The notes below the pieces were generated by a model. That model saw only the letters and a list, made by a program, of their open reading frames with translations. It ran no database searches and was not told the origin of the DNA. Below are positions 9,108 to 18,268 of a stretch of 64,000 nt of DNA, piece after piece. The stretch is from contig NZ_JAVIZM010000001.1 of assembly GCF_031453555.1 (NCBI RefSeq), forward strand, positions 3,603,001 through 3,667,000. The letters are read 5' to 3'. A program made the position numbers and the translations under genes. This stretch comes from Bacillus sp. SLBN-46 (GTDB lineage Bacteria; Bacillota; Bacilli; Bacillales; Cytobacillaceae). How positions within the stretch are numbered: the first letter of the stretch is position 1; every line of letters begins with the position of its first letter.

Positions 9108-10683
9108 TGATGAAAAACATGTACGAGAGGCCATTTTGCTTTTAATTCCATGGGAAGAATATAAAATTTCAAAGGTTTTCGAATCACAGAATGTAGAAGC
9201 TGCTAAAAAAGTCATTGAGGTAGAAAAGCCAGATATTATCTTTCTGGATATGATGCTGGCAAATCAAACTGGTATTGAGCTGTTAAGCTGGATTCATGAA
9301 TGCGGCATCACTTCGAAAGTAATTGTAGTAAGTGGATTCAATGATTTTCATCTTGTCAGAAATACCATGAGATACAACGGAGTCGATTATATATTAAAAC
9401 CAATCGATCAAGGTGAAATTATAAATGCCCTAGAAAAAGCGATTGATGCTTGGAAACAAGATGAGGTAAAAAGATTAGAGAATCAATCGAAAGACTTAAG
9501 AATGCAACACATAGAACCCATTTACTTGGACAAAGCTCTATCGGAATACCTCAAAGAACCTGCAAAGCATTATACTATTCTACAAGAGATTAACAGGGAT
9601 ATCGACGTAAACAATGGTCTGATTCGGATTGCTATATTGAGCTTTCAGCTGATCCATTGGAAAATTCATCAAAGGTTTTCGACAAACAAAGATTTACTGC
9701 TTTTTTCAATTAAAAATTTATGTAACGAATATTTAAGTCTGTATGGTTGTGGTTATGCTTTTCAGAATTGGAACAATGAGAATGAGATTGTCATACTATT
9801 TTGGAATCAGTTTGACCATACAAAACAAATCCTGGAGGGTATAAATCAGAAGATTGATCAAACTCTAGGTTCACATTTTTTCTTTTCAGTTGGCAAGCCT
9901 CAGCCTCTTCCATTAGGAATCTCTCTTTCCTATGATGACGCTAGAAAGGTATTAAAGAGCAAATTAAACCTAAAAAAACCTGCCAGCTTTATTTTTGATG
10001 ATTCACACTCGAGCGTCATAGAGAATGAAACCATTTATATCAATAATTATGAAAAAAAACTCCTTTTTGCCATGAAGTGTAAAGAAGATTATGTCATCAA
10101 ATCAATAACAGAAAACTTTACAAACGAATTGCGAACCTTACAAGCCATTACACTCAATCATATAGAGATTTGGCAAAACGAGCTCAATATTTTAAAGTTA
10201 AAATATTTTAAAGAATTCTCCGATCATTTAAAGCGATTTGACCCTCAAATTTCCTTTATCCTAATGAATGACAGTGGTCAATTGCTAATTGAGGAATGGT
10301 TAAAGGAGCTCAAACAGTCTTTTATTCTACTCCATCAAATCATATCCAAAAATAATACGGAAAGAGTAAATGTTTTTCATGAAATAGCTAATTATATCAG
10401 GAAGAATTATCATGAAGATTTAAGCCTGCAATATTTTTCAGATCATTTCTATTTAAGCCGTGAACATATTTCAAGGAAATTTAAGCAGGAATTTGGTACA
10501 AATTTACTTGATTTCGTCATTGACGTTAGGATGGAAAAAGCCAAGGCACTATTGTCCGACCACGATTTAAGAGTTTCGGATATTTGCAAAATGGTTGGAT
10601 ATAATGATGAGAAATATTTTTATAAAGTGTTCAAAAAAAGTATAGGGTATTCTCCTTCTCAATTTAGAAATCAAATATTTTAG
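9088..10683 (+). CDS. response regulator, YesN/AraC type
   Basis: Two-component regulator of 531 aa. The N-terminal receiver has the acidic pair DD (8-9), phospho-acceptor Asp near 54 (IFLDMML), the S/T region VVSG and Lys in YILKPI. A long middle region follows, then an AraC-type double helix-turn-helix over about the last 100 residues (LSREHISRKFKQEFG, ending YSPSQFRNQIF). ATG 9088 is preferred to an in-frame GTG at 9073. The start lies inside the kinase gene, so the two are co-translated. It should activate the divergent sugar operon. Confidence 0.9.
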   Translation: MKVLIVDDEKHVREAILLLIPWEEYKISKVFESQNVEAAKKVIEVEKPDIIFLDMMLANQTGIELLSWIHECGITSKVIVVSGFNDFHLVRNTMRYNGVDYILKPIDQGEIINALEKAIDAWKQDEVKRLENQSKDLRMQHIEPIYLDKALSEYLKEPAKHYTILQEINRDIDVNNGLIRIAILSFQLIHWKIHQRFSTNKDLLLFSIKNLCNEYLSLYGCGYAFQNWNNENEIVILFWNQFDHTKQILEGINQKIDQTLGSHFFFSVGKPQPLPLGISLSYDDARKVLKSKLNLKKPASFIFDDSHSSVIENETIYINNYEKKLLFAMKCKEDYVIKSITENFTNELRTLQAITLNHIEIWQNELNILKLKYFKEFSDHLKRFDPQISFILMNDSGQLLIEEWLKELKQSFILLHQIISKNNTERVNVFHEIANYIRKNYHEDLSLQYFSDHFYLSREHISRKFKQEFGTNLLDFVIDVRMEKAKALLSDHDLRVSDICKMVGYNDEKYFYKVFKKSIGYSPSQFRNQIF

Positions 10684-10691
10684 TAAAATAA

Positions 10692-10723
10692 AAATGGCTT
10701 GGAGGTGTCACTCCAAGCCATTT
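10692..10723 (+). terminator. intrinsic terminator after the response regulator gene
   Basis: A perfect 13-bp stem (AAATGGCTTGGAG with CTCCAAGCCATTT) around 6 nt, 8 nt past the stop codon. The U-tract is short. Confidence 0.8.
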
Positions 10724-10848
10724 ACTCACTAGTTATTTTTTAAAAAGGGTCTATAATTTTTCTATAGAATTCTAAACGGTCTATAGTATAAAAGTGTTCA
10801 TCCAATCCATTTTTCTTTTGAAGAAAAACGTTAGTGATCAATATTTTT

Positions 10849-10914
10849 TTGGCGGGACTGCGTGGGAATCGAACCCACCAGACCTGGCACGCAGGTCTCA
10901 AGCAGTTTTGAAGT
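10849..10914 (-). repeat. left attachment site: partial 3' copy of selC
   Basis: On the minus strand this reads as the anticodon 3' half, long variable arm, T arm, acceptor 3' strand, discriminator G and CCA of a tRNA-Sec, with no 5' half. It matches 31695-31760 except for seven bases in the variable arm, whose stem here is GACCTG/CAGGTC. It is not a functional tRNA gene. Confidence 0.9.
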
Positions 10915-11015
10915 TAGAAGAACAGTATTATTTCATATTATTTTCAATTATCATCAGTTATTAGGGCCTTTCTTTTAAAAGGTTTTGGGGAAATTTATTT
11001 TGTTTAATTATCTGT

Positions 11016-11061
11016 AATTATCTTTAGGTATTTTTAGTTTGTGACCAGAATGTTACCAGTG
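11016..11061 (+). repeat. left copy of subterminal direct repeat (candidate integrase arm site)
   Basis: A 46-bp segment resembling 31569-31614 in the same orientation; shared blocks include AATTATCTTT, TATTTTTA and GTGACCA.AATGT.ACCA. Both copies lie about 80-100 bp inside the attachment repeats, as integrase arm-type sites do. The rest of the 625-bp gap between the response regulator gene and the next gene shows no other coding feature, only the terminator, the attachment site and AT-rich sequence. Confidence 0.6.
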
Positions 11062-11308
11062 TCACAATAATTATGAGACAATCAAATGATGATTACGTGG
11101 CTTGAGCTCCCTAACCTCTTACCGTCAATTCAAAGACCGATTTTTCCTCAAATTCTTTTATATCTATTTAATGCTTTAGAAAAAGAATTTTGCCAACAAG
11201 GTAAAGATTCTGTTAAAGCTATGCCTTTATGATTCATAAATAAACATAGCTTTAATAAATAACCCACCTTTATCCATAAATGTTGTATATTTAAAGTAAA
11301 TAATCATT

Positions 11309-12142
11309 TTGAACCTCAGCATTTTTAAAAAGAGTGACCATTATTTTTGGTTCGTGCATCAAAAGGGGGAGAAACTTCGCAACATGCCTACATTTAGAGC
11401 AAGATTTTATTTGGCATCAAATCCTGATAAAAAGTCTTGTAAAAAAGAACATGTATTTCCACTCTCAACACATTTAATAGGGAATAATGGGCAACTTTTT
11501 TCTGGAACACTTATTACCCATTTAGGACAACATTTTAAGTTGTATACTAGTAAAATAGCGGGCCCAATTTGGTATGTTTACAATACCAGTTTTGGAATAA
11601 AAACCGGGAAAATTGAAATGCAAGAACAGAAACACAAGTCTTCTGCAGTTTCTGGAAATATAGGGGAATCTGTAGTCATCCCAGGTATATCATCTTCTTT
11701 AGGAAGAACAATGAATACTCTTGCATTTCACAGACTCAAAGCTTACAAATTACAATGTCCTGATTTTAGAATCTATCTTTCACCTAGTGACCTAAATAAA
11801 CTTTGGAAAACTCGATTAACTTTGAAAAAGGTTGTACCTGACCTTCCTCTTGAAGTAAAATCTAGTCTTTCACCTGATAATTATTACCCTGTAGAAGCGT
11901 TACAACAGCTCTACAGATACTGGACACAGTGTCCCAGAAGCAGTCATGGTTTCGGCATCATTGCTAGAGTATATATTAAACATTCAGAAACCATTATTAG
12001 ATATTATCTCTTTATACCTAAAAAAACTTTTTCAATGACAAAATTTAAAAATATCGCAGACGGTAAAGGAAAAGCAGCATCAAAACCAGATGCACAAAAA
12101 AAACAAAGCATTGTTGAAGAAATTGGAGGACTCTTTTATTGA
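11309..12142 (+). CDS. candidate PD-(D/E)XK nuclease, first gene of a coupled pair
   Basis: Unrecognised family, up to 277 aa. The central region reads like a PD-(D/E)XK core: SGNIGE (Glu 120) as the first-helix acid, CPDFRIYL with Asp 152, then LPLEVKSS with Glu 182 and Lys 184, followed by a helix containing ALQQLYRYW. That order and spacing suit a metal-dependent DNase. The N-terminal ~110 residues have no recognisable domain. The start is uncertain: TTG 11309 lacks a good ribosome site, and GTG 11354 or ATG 11384 (with GGGGGAG upstream) are possible. It overlaps the next gene by 4 nt, so the two products probably work together. A restriction-like or toxin role is inference. Confidence 0.6.
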   Translation: MNLSIFKKSDHYFWFVHQKGEKLRNMPTFRARFYLASNPDKKSCKKEHVFPLSTHLIGNNGQLFSGTLITHLGQHFKLYTSKIAGPIWYVYNTSFGIKTGKIEMQEQKHKSSAVSGNIGESVVIPGISSSLGRTMNTLAFHRLKAYKLQCPDFRIYLSPSDLNKLWKTRLTLKKVVPDLPLEVKSSLSPDNYYPVEALQQLYRYWTQCPRSSHGFGIIARVYIKHSETIIRYYLFIPKKTFSMTKFKNIADGKGKAASKPDAQKKQSIVEEIGGLFY

Positions 12143-12723
12143 GCAATAATTCGGTTTTACAATTATTAAATAAAAACGAGTTGTTAATGTCTGTGGGTGA
12201 TTTTGAATCATGTTCTAAAATTGCAACAACTTTTAATGAAATTATTGAAAAAAATGACGATAACCTTGACGATAACATCCTTGAACAATTAAGGGAAGCT
12301 ATTGAAATTAATAAAACACTTAAAAGCGATATGGAGGCCTTGAATAAATCATTTGCTTCTAAAGACAGTCCTTTTATGTTTGAACATGACGAAAAGATAT
12401 CTTCTGTTGTATATAGGGAAAGTCCATTAACCTATGTAATTAAAATGGTGATAAAAGAACAGGAGTGTTGGAAACCCGAAAATCACCATAATTCTGATAA
12501 TGTATTTAGGACAGAGGATGAAGTAGACTCAAATTTGGAACTAATTTTAGAAATTAACAGAGAAGACATATTCGGCGTCCTCTACTTTTCAAGTTTAGGT
12601 ACAATAGAAGGAAAACTTTATGAAAATGAAGGAAAAAATTCTCCATATAGAGGAAAACTAATAAAGGAAATCGGTTATAATATCGCAAGTGATATTTATT
12701 TCGAAAGAAAGTCAACTAAGTAA
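12139..12723 (+). CDS. hypothetical protein, partner of the upstream candidate nuclease
   Basis: Unrecognised, acidic, 194 aa. The TTG start overlaps the previous stop (TTGA), with GGAGG at 12124-12128 giving 10-nt spacing, so translation is coupled. The N-terminal ~70 residues are predicted helical (LLNKNELLMSVGDFE, IIEKNDDNLDDNILEQL); the C-terminal half looks like alternating strands and helices. There is no signal peptide or membrane segment. The coupling suggests a dedicated partner of the candidate nuclease, such as an immunity, specificity or regulatory subunit. A strong terminator follows at 12934. Confidence 0.7.
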   Translation: MSNNSVLQLLNKNELLMSVGDFESCSKIATTFNEIIEKNDDNLDDNILEQLREAIEINKTLKSDMEALNKSFASKDSPFMFEHDEKISSVVYRESPLTYVIKMVIKEQECWKPENHHNSDNVFRTEDEVDSNLELILEINREDIFGVLYFSSLGTIEGKLYENEGKNSPYRGKLIKEIGYNIASDIYFERKSTK

Positions 12724-12933
12724 GATTTTTCTCCACTTTTCATTTTACAGTCATTTGAAAATTATATAATAGGAAATTTCAATAAGAACATTTAAAATTG
12801 AAACAATTAATTTCACTTCTCAAAAAGAACTAAGAACGAGCAATTCATTTTCCTTGTTAGTGCAGTGTAATCCTAATGACGTTGCTAAACGTTGATACTA
12901 CTTTCCTGTAAGTTTAAGTTGCTTTATGTAAAC

Positions 12934-12974
12934 AAAAATAGCAGACGATATGTATCCGTCTGCTATTTTTTTTT
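12934..12974 (+). terminator. intrinsic terminator of the 11.3-12.7 kb gene pair
   Basis: A 14-bp stem (AAAAATAGCAGACG with CGTCTGCTATTTTT) followed by a run of T. It lies in the 343-bp gap between the pair and the convergent HNH gene; apart from this and the opposite-strand terminator nothing else is seen there. Confidence 0.85.
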
Positions 12975-12998
12975 GATTACTCCCATAACCAAAAAAAA

Positions 12999-13040
12999 TA
13001 AGCAAAACAGCGCTATCATTTTTGTGCACTGTTTTGCTTA
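12999..13040 (-). terminator. terminator candidate for the HNH repeat-protein gene
   Basis: TAAGCAAAACAG pairs with CTGTTTTGCTTA around an 18-nt loop. On the minus strand it is followed by TATTTTTTTT. Confidence 0.7.
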
Positions 13041-13066
13041 TATATTTGCGCCTTTTACTTTTATTT

Positions 13067-14956
13067 CTAAGCCCAGTAATTCTCTACCAGCTTAGGTTGA
13101 AAAGGTACACCGGTTTTTTTCTCATAAAACTCATAAAAATCTTCAGGACTAAAATTCTTATTGGAATAGGTTGTGTGAAATTCTGTATGCAGCTCCCCTT
13201 TTAAGGGAATTCCTAATCCGTATTGAAAGTGTAACTTCTCATTTACCTCACAGAGTAGTATTAGTTCTTCGTCTGTGTAACTACCTATCTCTTCATATAT
13301 GGTGAGCTCCATCACCCGAATGACTTCTTGAACGATTGAGGCAAAAGGATAAATGTGATGTACCTCATCAAACTTTTCCCCACTAATGCCACACCTATAA
13401 TTCCAAGCTTCAATGCTTGCACTTTTCCAATCCTCGATTTGGTTTCTTAAATACAATTTCAATGGAGTAAGTCCTGTCCAATTTGGATGTTTTGAACCTC
13501 TTCTTTCTCTCCTAACCTCATCTTGATAACATCCACAGGATTTTGTATCTCCTCTTATAACACTTGAAATATTACTCACAGCAATATTCCCGCATTCACA
13601 TAAACACTGTAATCGTATTTTTTCTCCATTTAATCCTCTTAATCGTTTTAAAACCGTTAAACGTCCAAATTTCCTCCCGAGAAGCATTTTTTCAGCCTCG
13701 GTACCTCGATAACAACCACAAGAAATGGTGGTCTGGGCTTTTAGTTCCCCACTTCTTGCAGTTACTGTTTTTCCACAGCGACAAATGCAATCCCAAGAGG
13801 GTCCACCGGAAATCCTCCTCGCTTGATGTTCAAAATTTCTCTTTATAACCGTAAGATAAGTGAATACCTGACCAGTTAAGTCTATTACCTTCTTTTGAAC
13901 TGAACATCCACATGTTTTCGAGCGACCATTCTTTAATGAATCTCCCCATATAGACACTTGTTTTCCACATTCACATTCACAAAACCACTTTTTATGTTTC
14001 GAATTGGATTTGTCCACATCCAATCCCAAAACCGTTAGGTTTCCGTAGGTCCGACCGGTTAAATCATCTAAAGCATTTAGACAGCCACAGGATTTTACTG
14101 TCTCCATTTTAAGGGATGTTCCGGGAACAAGAGCTATATCCGAATTCCCACAATCACAGATACAATAACAAAAAGTCCTTCCGTTAATAACTTCTTGAGA
14201 CTGAACAGTTAACATATTGAACTTTTGCCCGATTAAGTCCAATCGATATCGATTTTCAAACTGAGAACACCCACAGGATTTAATTGATTCTGAAACCAAG
14301 GAACCTCGTAAGATAGACTTTTCTGTTCCACAGTCACATTTACAAAACCATCTTTTACGATTTGGTTCAGAACCTTCTACATCCCTTCCTATTACTAGTA
14401 GTTTCCCGAAACGCTTCCCTGTTAAATCTTCTCCAATTCTTAAACATCCGCAGGATTTAACCTCATCTCTTTGAATGTTGTTAGCTGCTACACGGTGCAG
14501 CTCTGGATTTCCACAATCACACCGACACCAACAGTAAGTTCGACCTTCTATTGTTTCTTGGGAGACTACCGTTAACAGGTTATATTTTTTCCCAACCAAA
14601 TTTAACCGATTTGCACAACCACAAGATTTTGATGCACCGGATTTTAGTGAATTCCCCCACACAGAATCCTTTGTTCCGCAATCGCACTTACAAAACCATT
14701 TTTTTACTTCAGTAGTCGAATTATCTTTATCTAGTCCTAAAACAAGCCAAGTTCCAAAACGTTGTCCAACTAAATCTTTCATTTTCTTGTTACATCCACA
14801 AGATTTAAGTTTTCCTCTCTTAAGTTCACTAGGGATAGCTTTCTTTAACTCCGGATTACCGCATTCACATTGGCAAAAACAAAACGTTTTCCCATCTATC
14901 TTTTCTTGAGAAATAACGGTTAATTTCCTAAAGGTTTTTCCTACTAAACTCTCCAT
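13067..14956 (-). CDS. HNH endonuclease-like protein with eight zinc-ribbon-like repeats
   Basis: A 629-aa protein. Residues 4-483 are eight repeats of 58-65 aa, each with the pattern L-[VTIL]-G-x2-[FY]-x3-L-x-V, a CxCG knuckle and a terminal [ST]CGC knuckle (starts at residues 4, 62, 120, 178, 241, 299, 360 and 425). Repeats 1, 3 and 5 share one sub-type (SQE..I.G.T.C.C) and 2, 4 and 6 another (WFC.C.CG), so the array grew by copying a two-repeat unit. The C-terminal ~145 residues hold HPNWTG, CGISGE, VHHIYPF (533-534 HH) and LHTEFH, an HNH-type nuclease core. ATG 14956 is chosen because AGGTGA lies 8 nt upstream. Single copies of such modules occur in phage HNH proteins; eight is unusual. 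Probably binds DNA through the ribbons; target unknown. Confidence 0.75.
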   Translation of the reverse strand: MESLVGKTFRKLTVISQEKIDGKTFCFCQCECGNPELKKAIPSELKRGKLKSCGCNKKMKDLVGQRFGTWLVLGLDKDNSTTEVKKWFCKCDCGTKDSVWGNSLKSGASKSCGCANRLNLVGKKYNLLTVVSQETIEGRTYCWCRCDCGNPELHRVAANNIQRDEVKSCGCLRIGEDLTGKRFGKLLVIGRDVEGSEPNRKRWFCKCDCGTEKSILRGSLVSESIKSCGCSQFENRYRLDLIGQKFNMLTVQSQEVINGRTFCYCICDCGNSDIALVPGTSLKMETVKSCGCLNALDDLTGRTYGNLTVLGLDVDKSNSKHKKWFCECECGKQVSIWGDSLKNGRSKTCGCSVQKKVIDLTGQVFTYLTVIKRNFEHQARRISGGPSWDCICRCGKTVTARSGELKAQTTISCGCYRGTEAEKMLLGRKFGRLTVLKRLRGLNGEKIRLQCLCECGNIAVSNISSVIRGDTKSCGCYQDEVRRERRGSKHPNWTGLTPLKLYLRNQIEDWKSASIEAWNYRCGISGEKFDEVHHIYPFASIVQEVIRVMELTIYEEIGSYTDEELILLCEVNEKLHFQYGLGIPLKGELHTEFHTTYSNKNFSPEDFYEFYEKKTGVPFQPKLVENYWA

Positions 14957-14989
14957 GTTGAACATCACCTTATAGTCTCTATTTTGGTT

Positions 14990-15030
14990 GAAAATGAAAA
15001 ACTATTGAAAATGAAAAACTATTGAAAATG
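14990..15030. repeat. 17-bp tandem repeat, 2.4 copies
   Basis: The unit GAAAATGAAAAACTATT is repeated at 14990 and 15007 with a partial third copy, just upstream of the HNH gene. The remainder of the gap to 15276 is AT-rich with no other feature seen. Confidence 0.8.
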
Positions 15031-15276
15031 CTGTGGTCATAATTAGCTTTTTAAAAAAGGAAAAGCATCTGATATTTTACCTTTTCAATATATTAAGAAA
15101 AGCAATCAATTTATTATTTAAATCCATAAAATTATACCATTTTTTCAATCCAAAAAATACCAATACCTACACCTTTTAAATCCAAAAAAAGAGCCTGCCG
15201 CAGCAACCCCTACTTAAACTCATTCACTCAAATTCAAAAAATCACATAACTTTAATGCCCATTAATACACTATATC

Positions 15277-15693
15277 TTAAAAATTAAAGAATTTATTAAA
15301 TCTAAAATTAATAAATTCAGGTTGCAAATGGATTTTTATATATTCTTCTGCATATGTTCTTTGTTTTTTCTCTTTTAGTTGAGTAGTGATAATAACCATG
15401 TTTTCATCTTGATACTCTTGGAAAAAGTCGCAATAATCTTTGTATTTTTTTAAAAGCGAAGGTGTACCTTTTAATTCTTTATAATGGTCGTTTAATCTTC
15501 CTTCAAGCCTTTCTGACTCTCCAACATATAAGAATTGCTGTTTTTGATTTATATAAATATATACACCTTCATTGAAATCAACATTAAAATTTGGCTTTGG
15601 ATGTCCAAATGTATGATTTACGATAAGCGGTTCTCCCCATTTAAATATAGATAAATAGTCATTTTCCGAGATGAGTCTATCAATATCAATCAT
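15277..15693 (-). CDS. GIY-YIG nuclease-family protein
   Basis: Small protein of 138 aa with a GIY-YIG signature: GVYIY at 43-47, LYVGES at 55-60, then a conserved Arg in EGRLNDHY and a downstream Glu in YAEEYI as the expected metal ligand. GIY-YIG domains are single-strand-cutting nucleases of homing enzymes, restriction enzymes and repair proteins. The length suggests a stand-alone domain with about 40 extra N-terminal residues. The start ATG at 15693 has only a weak upstream site. It is single-gene and lies between the HNH and AbiH genes of the island. Confidence 0.75.
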   Translation of the reverse strand: MIDIDRLISENDYLSIFKWGEPLIVNHTFGHPKPNFNVDFNEGVYIYINQKQQFLYVGESERLEGRLNDHYKELKGTPSLLKKYKDYCDFFQEYQDENMVIITTQLKEKKQRTYAEEYIKIHLQPEFINFRFNKFFNF

Positions 15694-15844
15694 TCCGCAT
15701 TATCCCCATTTCACAGATTTTTTTAATAGCCTTTCGTCTCTATGTTGAATAGTTAAAAGCTGTCCTAATTCAGACAGCTTTTAAAGTAATCAAGCTAAAA
15801 CCTACATTTCGCATGAATAAGCTAACGTTTTTCAAATCTTTAAC

Positions 15845-16789
15845 CTATATGCTAAAGACTTCAAGAGTTCCTTTAAAACCAAATGCTCTAATAATTTTTT
15901 TATATTCTTCTCTTGTTTCTTTGTAATCATAATCACTTAAATACCAAGTAACATTTTCCTTATTTAATTTATTTATTATCTCTTTTATATAAGCTAAATC
16001 CACTTTTGAAAAAGAAAAACCGTATGAGTATATATTTTTTACAGATGGTAATATATCAAAAAAGAATCTTGATTTTCTGATGATTTCCTTCGTGTCTTTT
16101 TTTAAGGATTGATGTATCTTGGAAAGAGCCCACTCCGACCCAACGTGTGTATTTTCAAAGTCTTCTCGGGATTCACCATGACCAATTATTAACTCGGTAC
16201 CTGGCAAGCTTTGGAAACCTCTCTCCCCATGTATGTGGAAAACATCTTCAGCCCCATATAAATCTTCCAATAAACTTGTGTAATTAAAAGTTAAAAACAC
16301 ATCGTTATCAATGTCAATTATGTCTTGTAATTTTTTTTTAGGGAGAACAGTGGATATATCTATGGAATTAACCCACTCCGAAAAAAGTTCTTTAGTCTTT
16401 AAAGTTACATTATAAAAATGTTCAGCGGCATCCTCGTTTCTATGGGCTCTATGCCACATATCATCGTCATCATCATCGTCATCCAAAAAATAGGACATTT
16501 CATCTAGATACTCTTCAAAGTCTAATCGACCTAAGCTAGTCTCAATGTCGCTCCATCTTTCACCGTATGGCTCCGCTTTGGATATAATATCCATAATAAA
16601 AGATACAACCTCGTCTTTATCATATACTTCGGAACCGTCAGGCATCGTACTACTATTAATATTAAATGATGGTGATTTTTTAACTGCTCCAGGATAATTA
16701 CGAATAAGGTATTGACGAAAATGTTCGTAGCTTGTTGGTAAAGAGTGCGCTAAATCGAAACCATTACCTATAATAAATAAACTGCTCAT
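15845..16789 (-). CDS. AbiH family abortive-infection protein
   Basis: 314 aa. It begins with the hallmark IIGNGFDLAHSLPTSY (residues 6-21) of AbiH-family phage-resistance proteins, then FNYTSLLEDLYG, a HIHGERG motif, IIGHGE and a C-terminal YSYGFSFSK stretch, which resemble the nucleotide-binding fold of SIR2-like proteins. A run of eight Asp near residue 105 (GAT/GAC codons, about 16459-16488) is a low-complexity insertion. ATG 16789 is chosen (AGGTGA upstream) over a GTG at 16798. Known AbiH proteins act alone to abort phage infection; the mechanism here is not visible. Confidence 0.88.
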   Translation of the reverse strand: MSSLFIIGNGFDLAHSLPTSYEHFRQYLIRNYPGAVKKSPSFNINSSTMPDGSEVYDKDEVVSFIMDIISKAEPYGERWSDIETSLGRLDFEEYLDEMSYFLDDDDDDDDMWHRAHRNEDAAEHFYNVTLKTKELFSEWVNSIDISTVLPKKKLQDIIDIDNDVFLTFNYTSLLEDLYGAEDVFHIHGERGFQSLPGTELIIGHGESREDFENTHVGSEWALSKIHQSLKKDTKEIIRKSRFFFDILPSVKNIYSYGFSFSKVDLAYIKEIINKLNKENVTWYLSDYDYKETREEYKKIIRAFGFKGTLEVFSI

Positions 16790-16828
16790 TTTTTTCACCT
16801 CAAAAAAATCTTAGTGCTTTCTTATCTT

Positions 16829-17478
16829 TTAACTTACAACATTTGCTGCTTCCTCTTTTTCATACTCTTTTACAATTTTATAAAATGCATTTCTTTTTAA
16901 TCCCAGTTCATGCATGAATTACGTTGCAGTAATCCTTTCTTTCCTTCCAGTCCTTGTATTTATAGACCAGAAGCATTTTTTGTTCATCCGAAAGGGAATG
17001 GAAATCCTTCTTAGGCCGACCTAAGTGCTTTCCTCTTTTTTTAGTAGAAATTATGCCTTCCCTCTGAGCTTGTTTGATTCTTTTTCGCTGTTCTTCGTCT
17101 GTACAGCTAATCACCTTAAACACGAGATTCCGAATCAACTCATTAATACCTTTATCCCATTCATTATCGTCTTTATATTCCCTATTTAAAATTAGCATAT
17201 CCAATACACAGACATTGATTTTATTTTCAATAAACCACTGCCACTCTTATTTTACCTGCATTTGGTTACGTCCCAGCCGGTCAAGCGATTTGATGATGAT
17301 GGTATCCCCTACATCCAAAGCCCGTTTCATATATTGATATTCTGTCAAAATCTTTACCCGACGACTTATCTTCGTAAATTTGCTTTTCTGGAATCCCCAG
17401 GTTCAGCATTTCATCCCGCTGCCGGTCCAAATTTTGAAGTACCGAACTGACTCGTATGTATGCGACAGTTTTTGCCAT
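16829..17478 (-). pseudogene. decayed serine recombinase (resolvase/invertase)
   Basis: Pieces of one resolvase lie in successive frames. 17478-17281 encodes the N-terminus with the catalytic-serine region AYIRVSSVLQN and the linker EDKSSGKDFDR. A frame change follows, then SLDRLGRNQMQVK and an in-frame TAA near 17248. 17204-16908 carries the hinge and GKHLGRPKKDF. A further frame change near 16920 leads to the C-terminal HTH (LGLKRNAFYKIVKEYEKEE) ending at 16829. At least three lesions make it inactive; it is a relic of an earlier mobile element. The 294 bp beyond 17478 hold only a GAGCTTGG hairpin at 17697-17716. Confidence 0.88.
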
Positions 17479-17772
17479 TTCATTTCTCCTCCTTGTTACT
17501 TAACTGTTTCTAAAGGTTTTTCGATATTCCTTTTTATTTTTAAAAACATTTTTTTATTGTTTCGCTATCTTAGAAACAGATAAGTTGCTGAATTTACAAC
17601 ATGGAGGCTCATGACTGTAAACCATACCTTTAAAAACACTATTAAGTGTCTTATATTGAAATTGATGGAAAATTTGCCATTTTAAGTCACCAATAAGAGC
17701 TTGGATTCCCAAGCTCTCATCTATTAAATTACTATTATACGGGCTAAAGTTTAACGTGCCTAAAATTCAAAC

Positions 17773-18205
17773 CTAAACAATGTACAAATAACTCTTATCA
17801 TGTTTAACTAATTCAATGCCAGCCTTTTCGTATCTTACAAAGATATTCCTTCCGTCCCAATCCTTAGGCATCTTGTTCCGTAATCCCAGCTTGCCCAAAA
17901 GTTTATTCTCGTCATCATGGATGGTGGCAACCCATAAGTTTTCTCTCAATATATTTAAAAAAAAATCAGTGATAATCGTTCCTTTCATAGCCGCATCTTC
18001 GCAAACCTTCCATGTACTCCGTTATAGGTATCATATAGTCATACTGCAATGTATTACTTTCCCATTTTCCTTTTTTTAAATATTCAAGCGCACACTCACT
18101 CACATAGTCAGATGAATATCGCCAATCATTATATTTCTTCGGCAACTGTTTTTTCATAATAGTGATATGTAAATTCGCCAAGAACTTGCTTCTAGCTTCA
18201 CCCAT
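17773..18205 (-). pseudogene. unknown gene, probably frameshifted (two overlapping frames)
   Basis: Two frames overlap by 23 nt: 18205-17966 (79 aa, beginning MGEARSKF) and 17988-17773 (71 aa, ending YLYIV). Neither matches a family I recognise. The second frame's ATG has no ribosome binding site, and the first ends next to a T9 run, so a single ~145-residue gene broken by a frameshift is more likely than two genes. A translationally coupled pair is the alternative. No signal peptide or membrane segment is present. Confidence 0.45.
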
Positions 18206-18268
18206 CCCTGCAATATAAATTTCATCCTCAACTTAAGAGTTTCAAAAAGCAACTGTATTTTTCAGCCA

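Noticed and set aside
17966..17988. In-frame TGA read as selenocysteine, suggested by nearby selC
   Set aside because: The following codons are not in frame with the downstream protein segment; a frameshift explains the overlap better, and no insertion element was seen.
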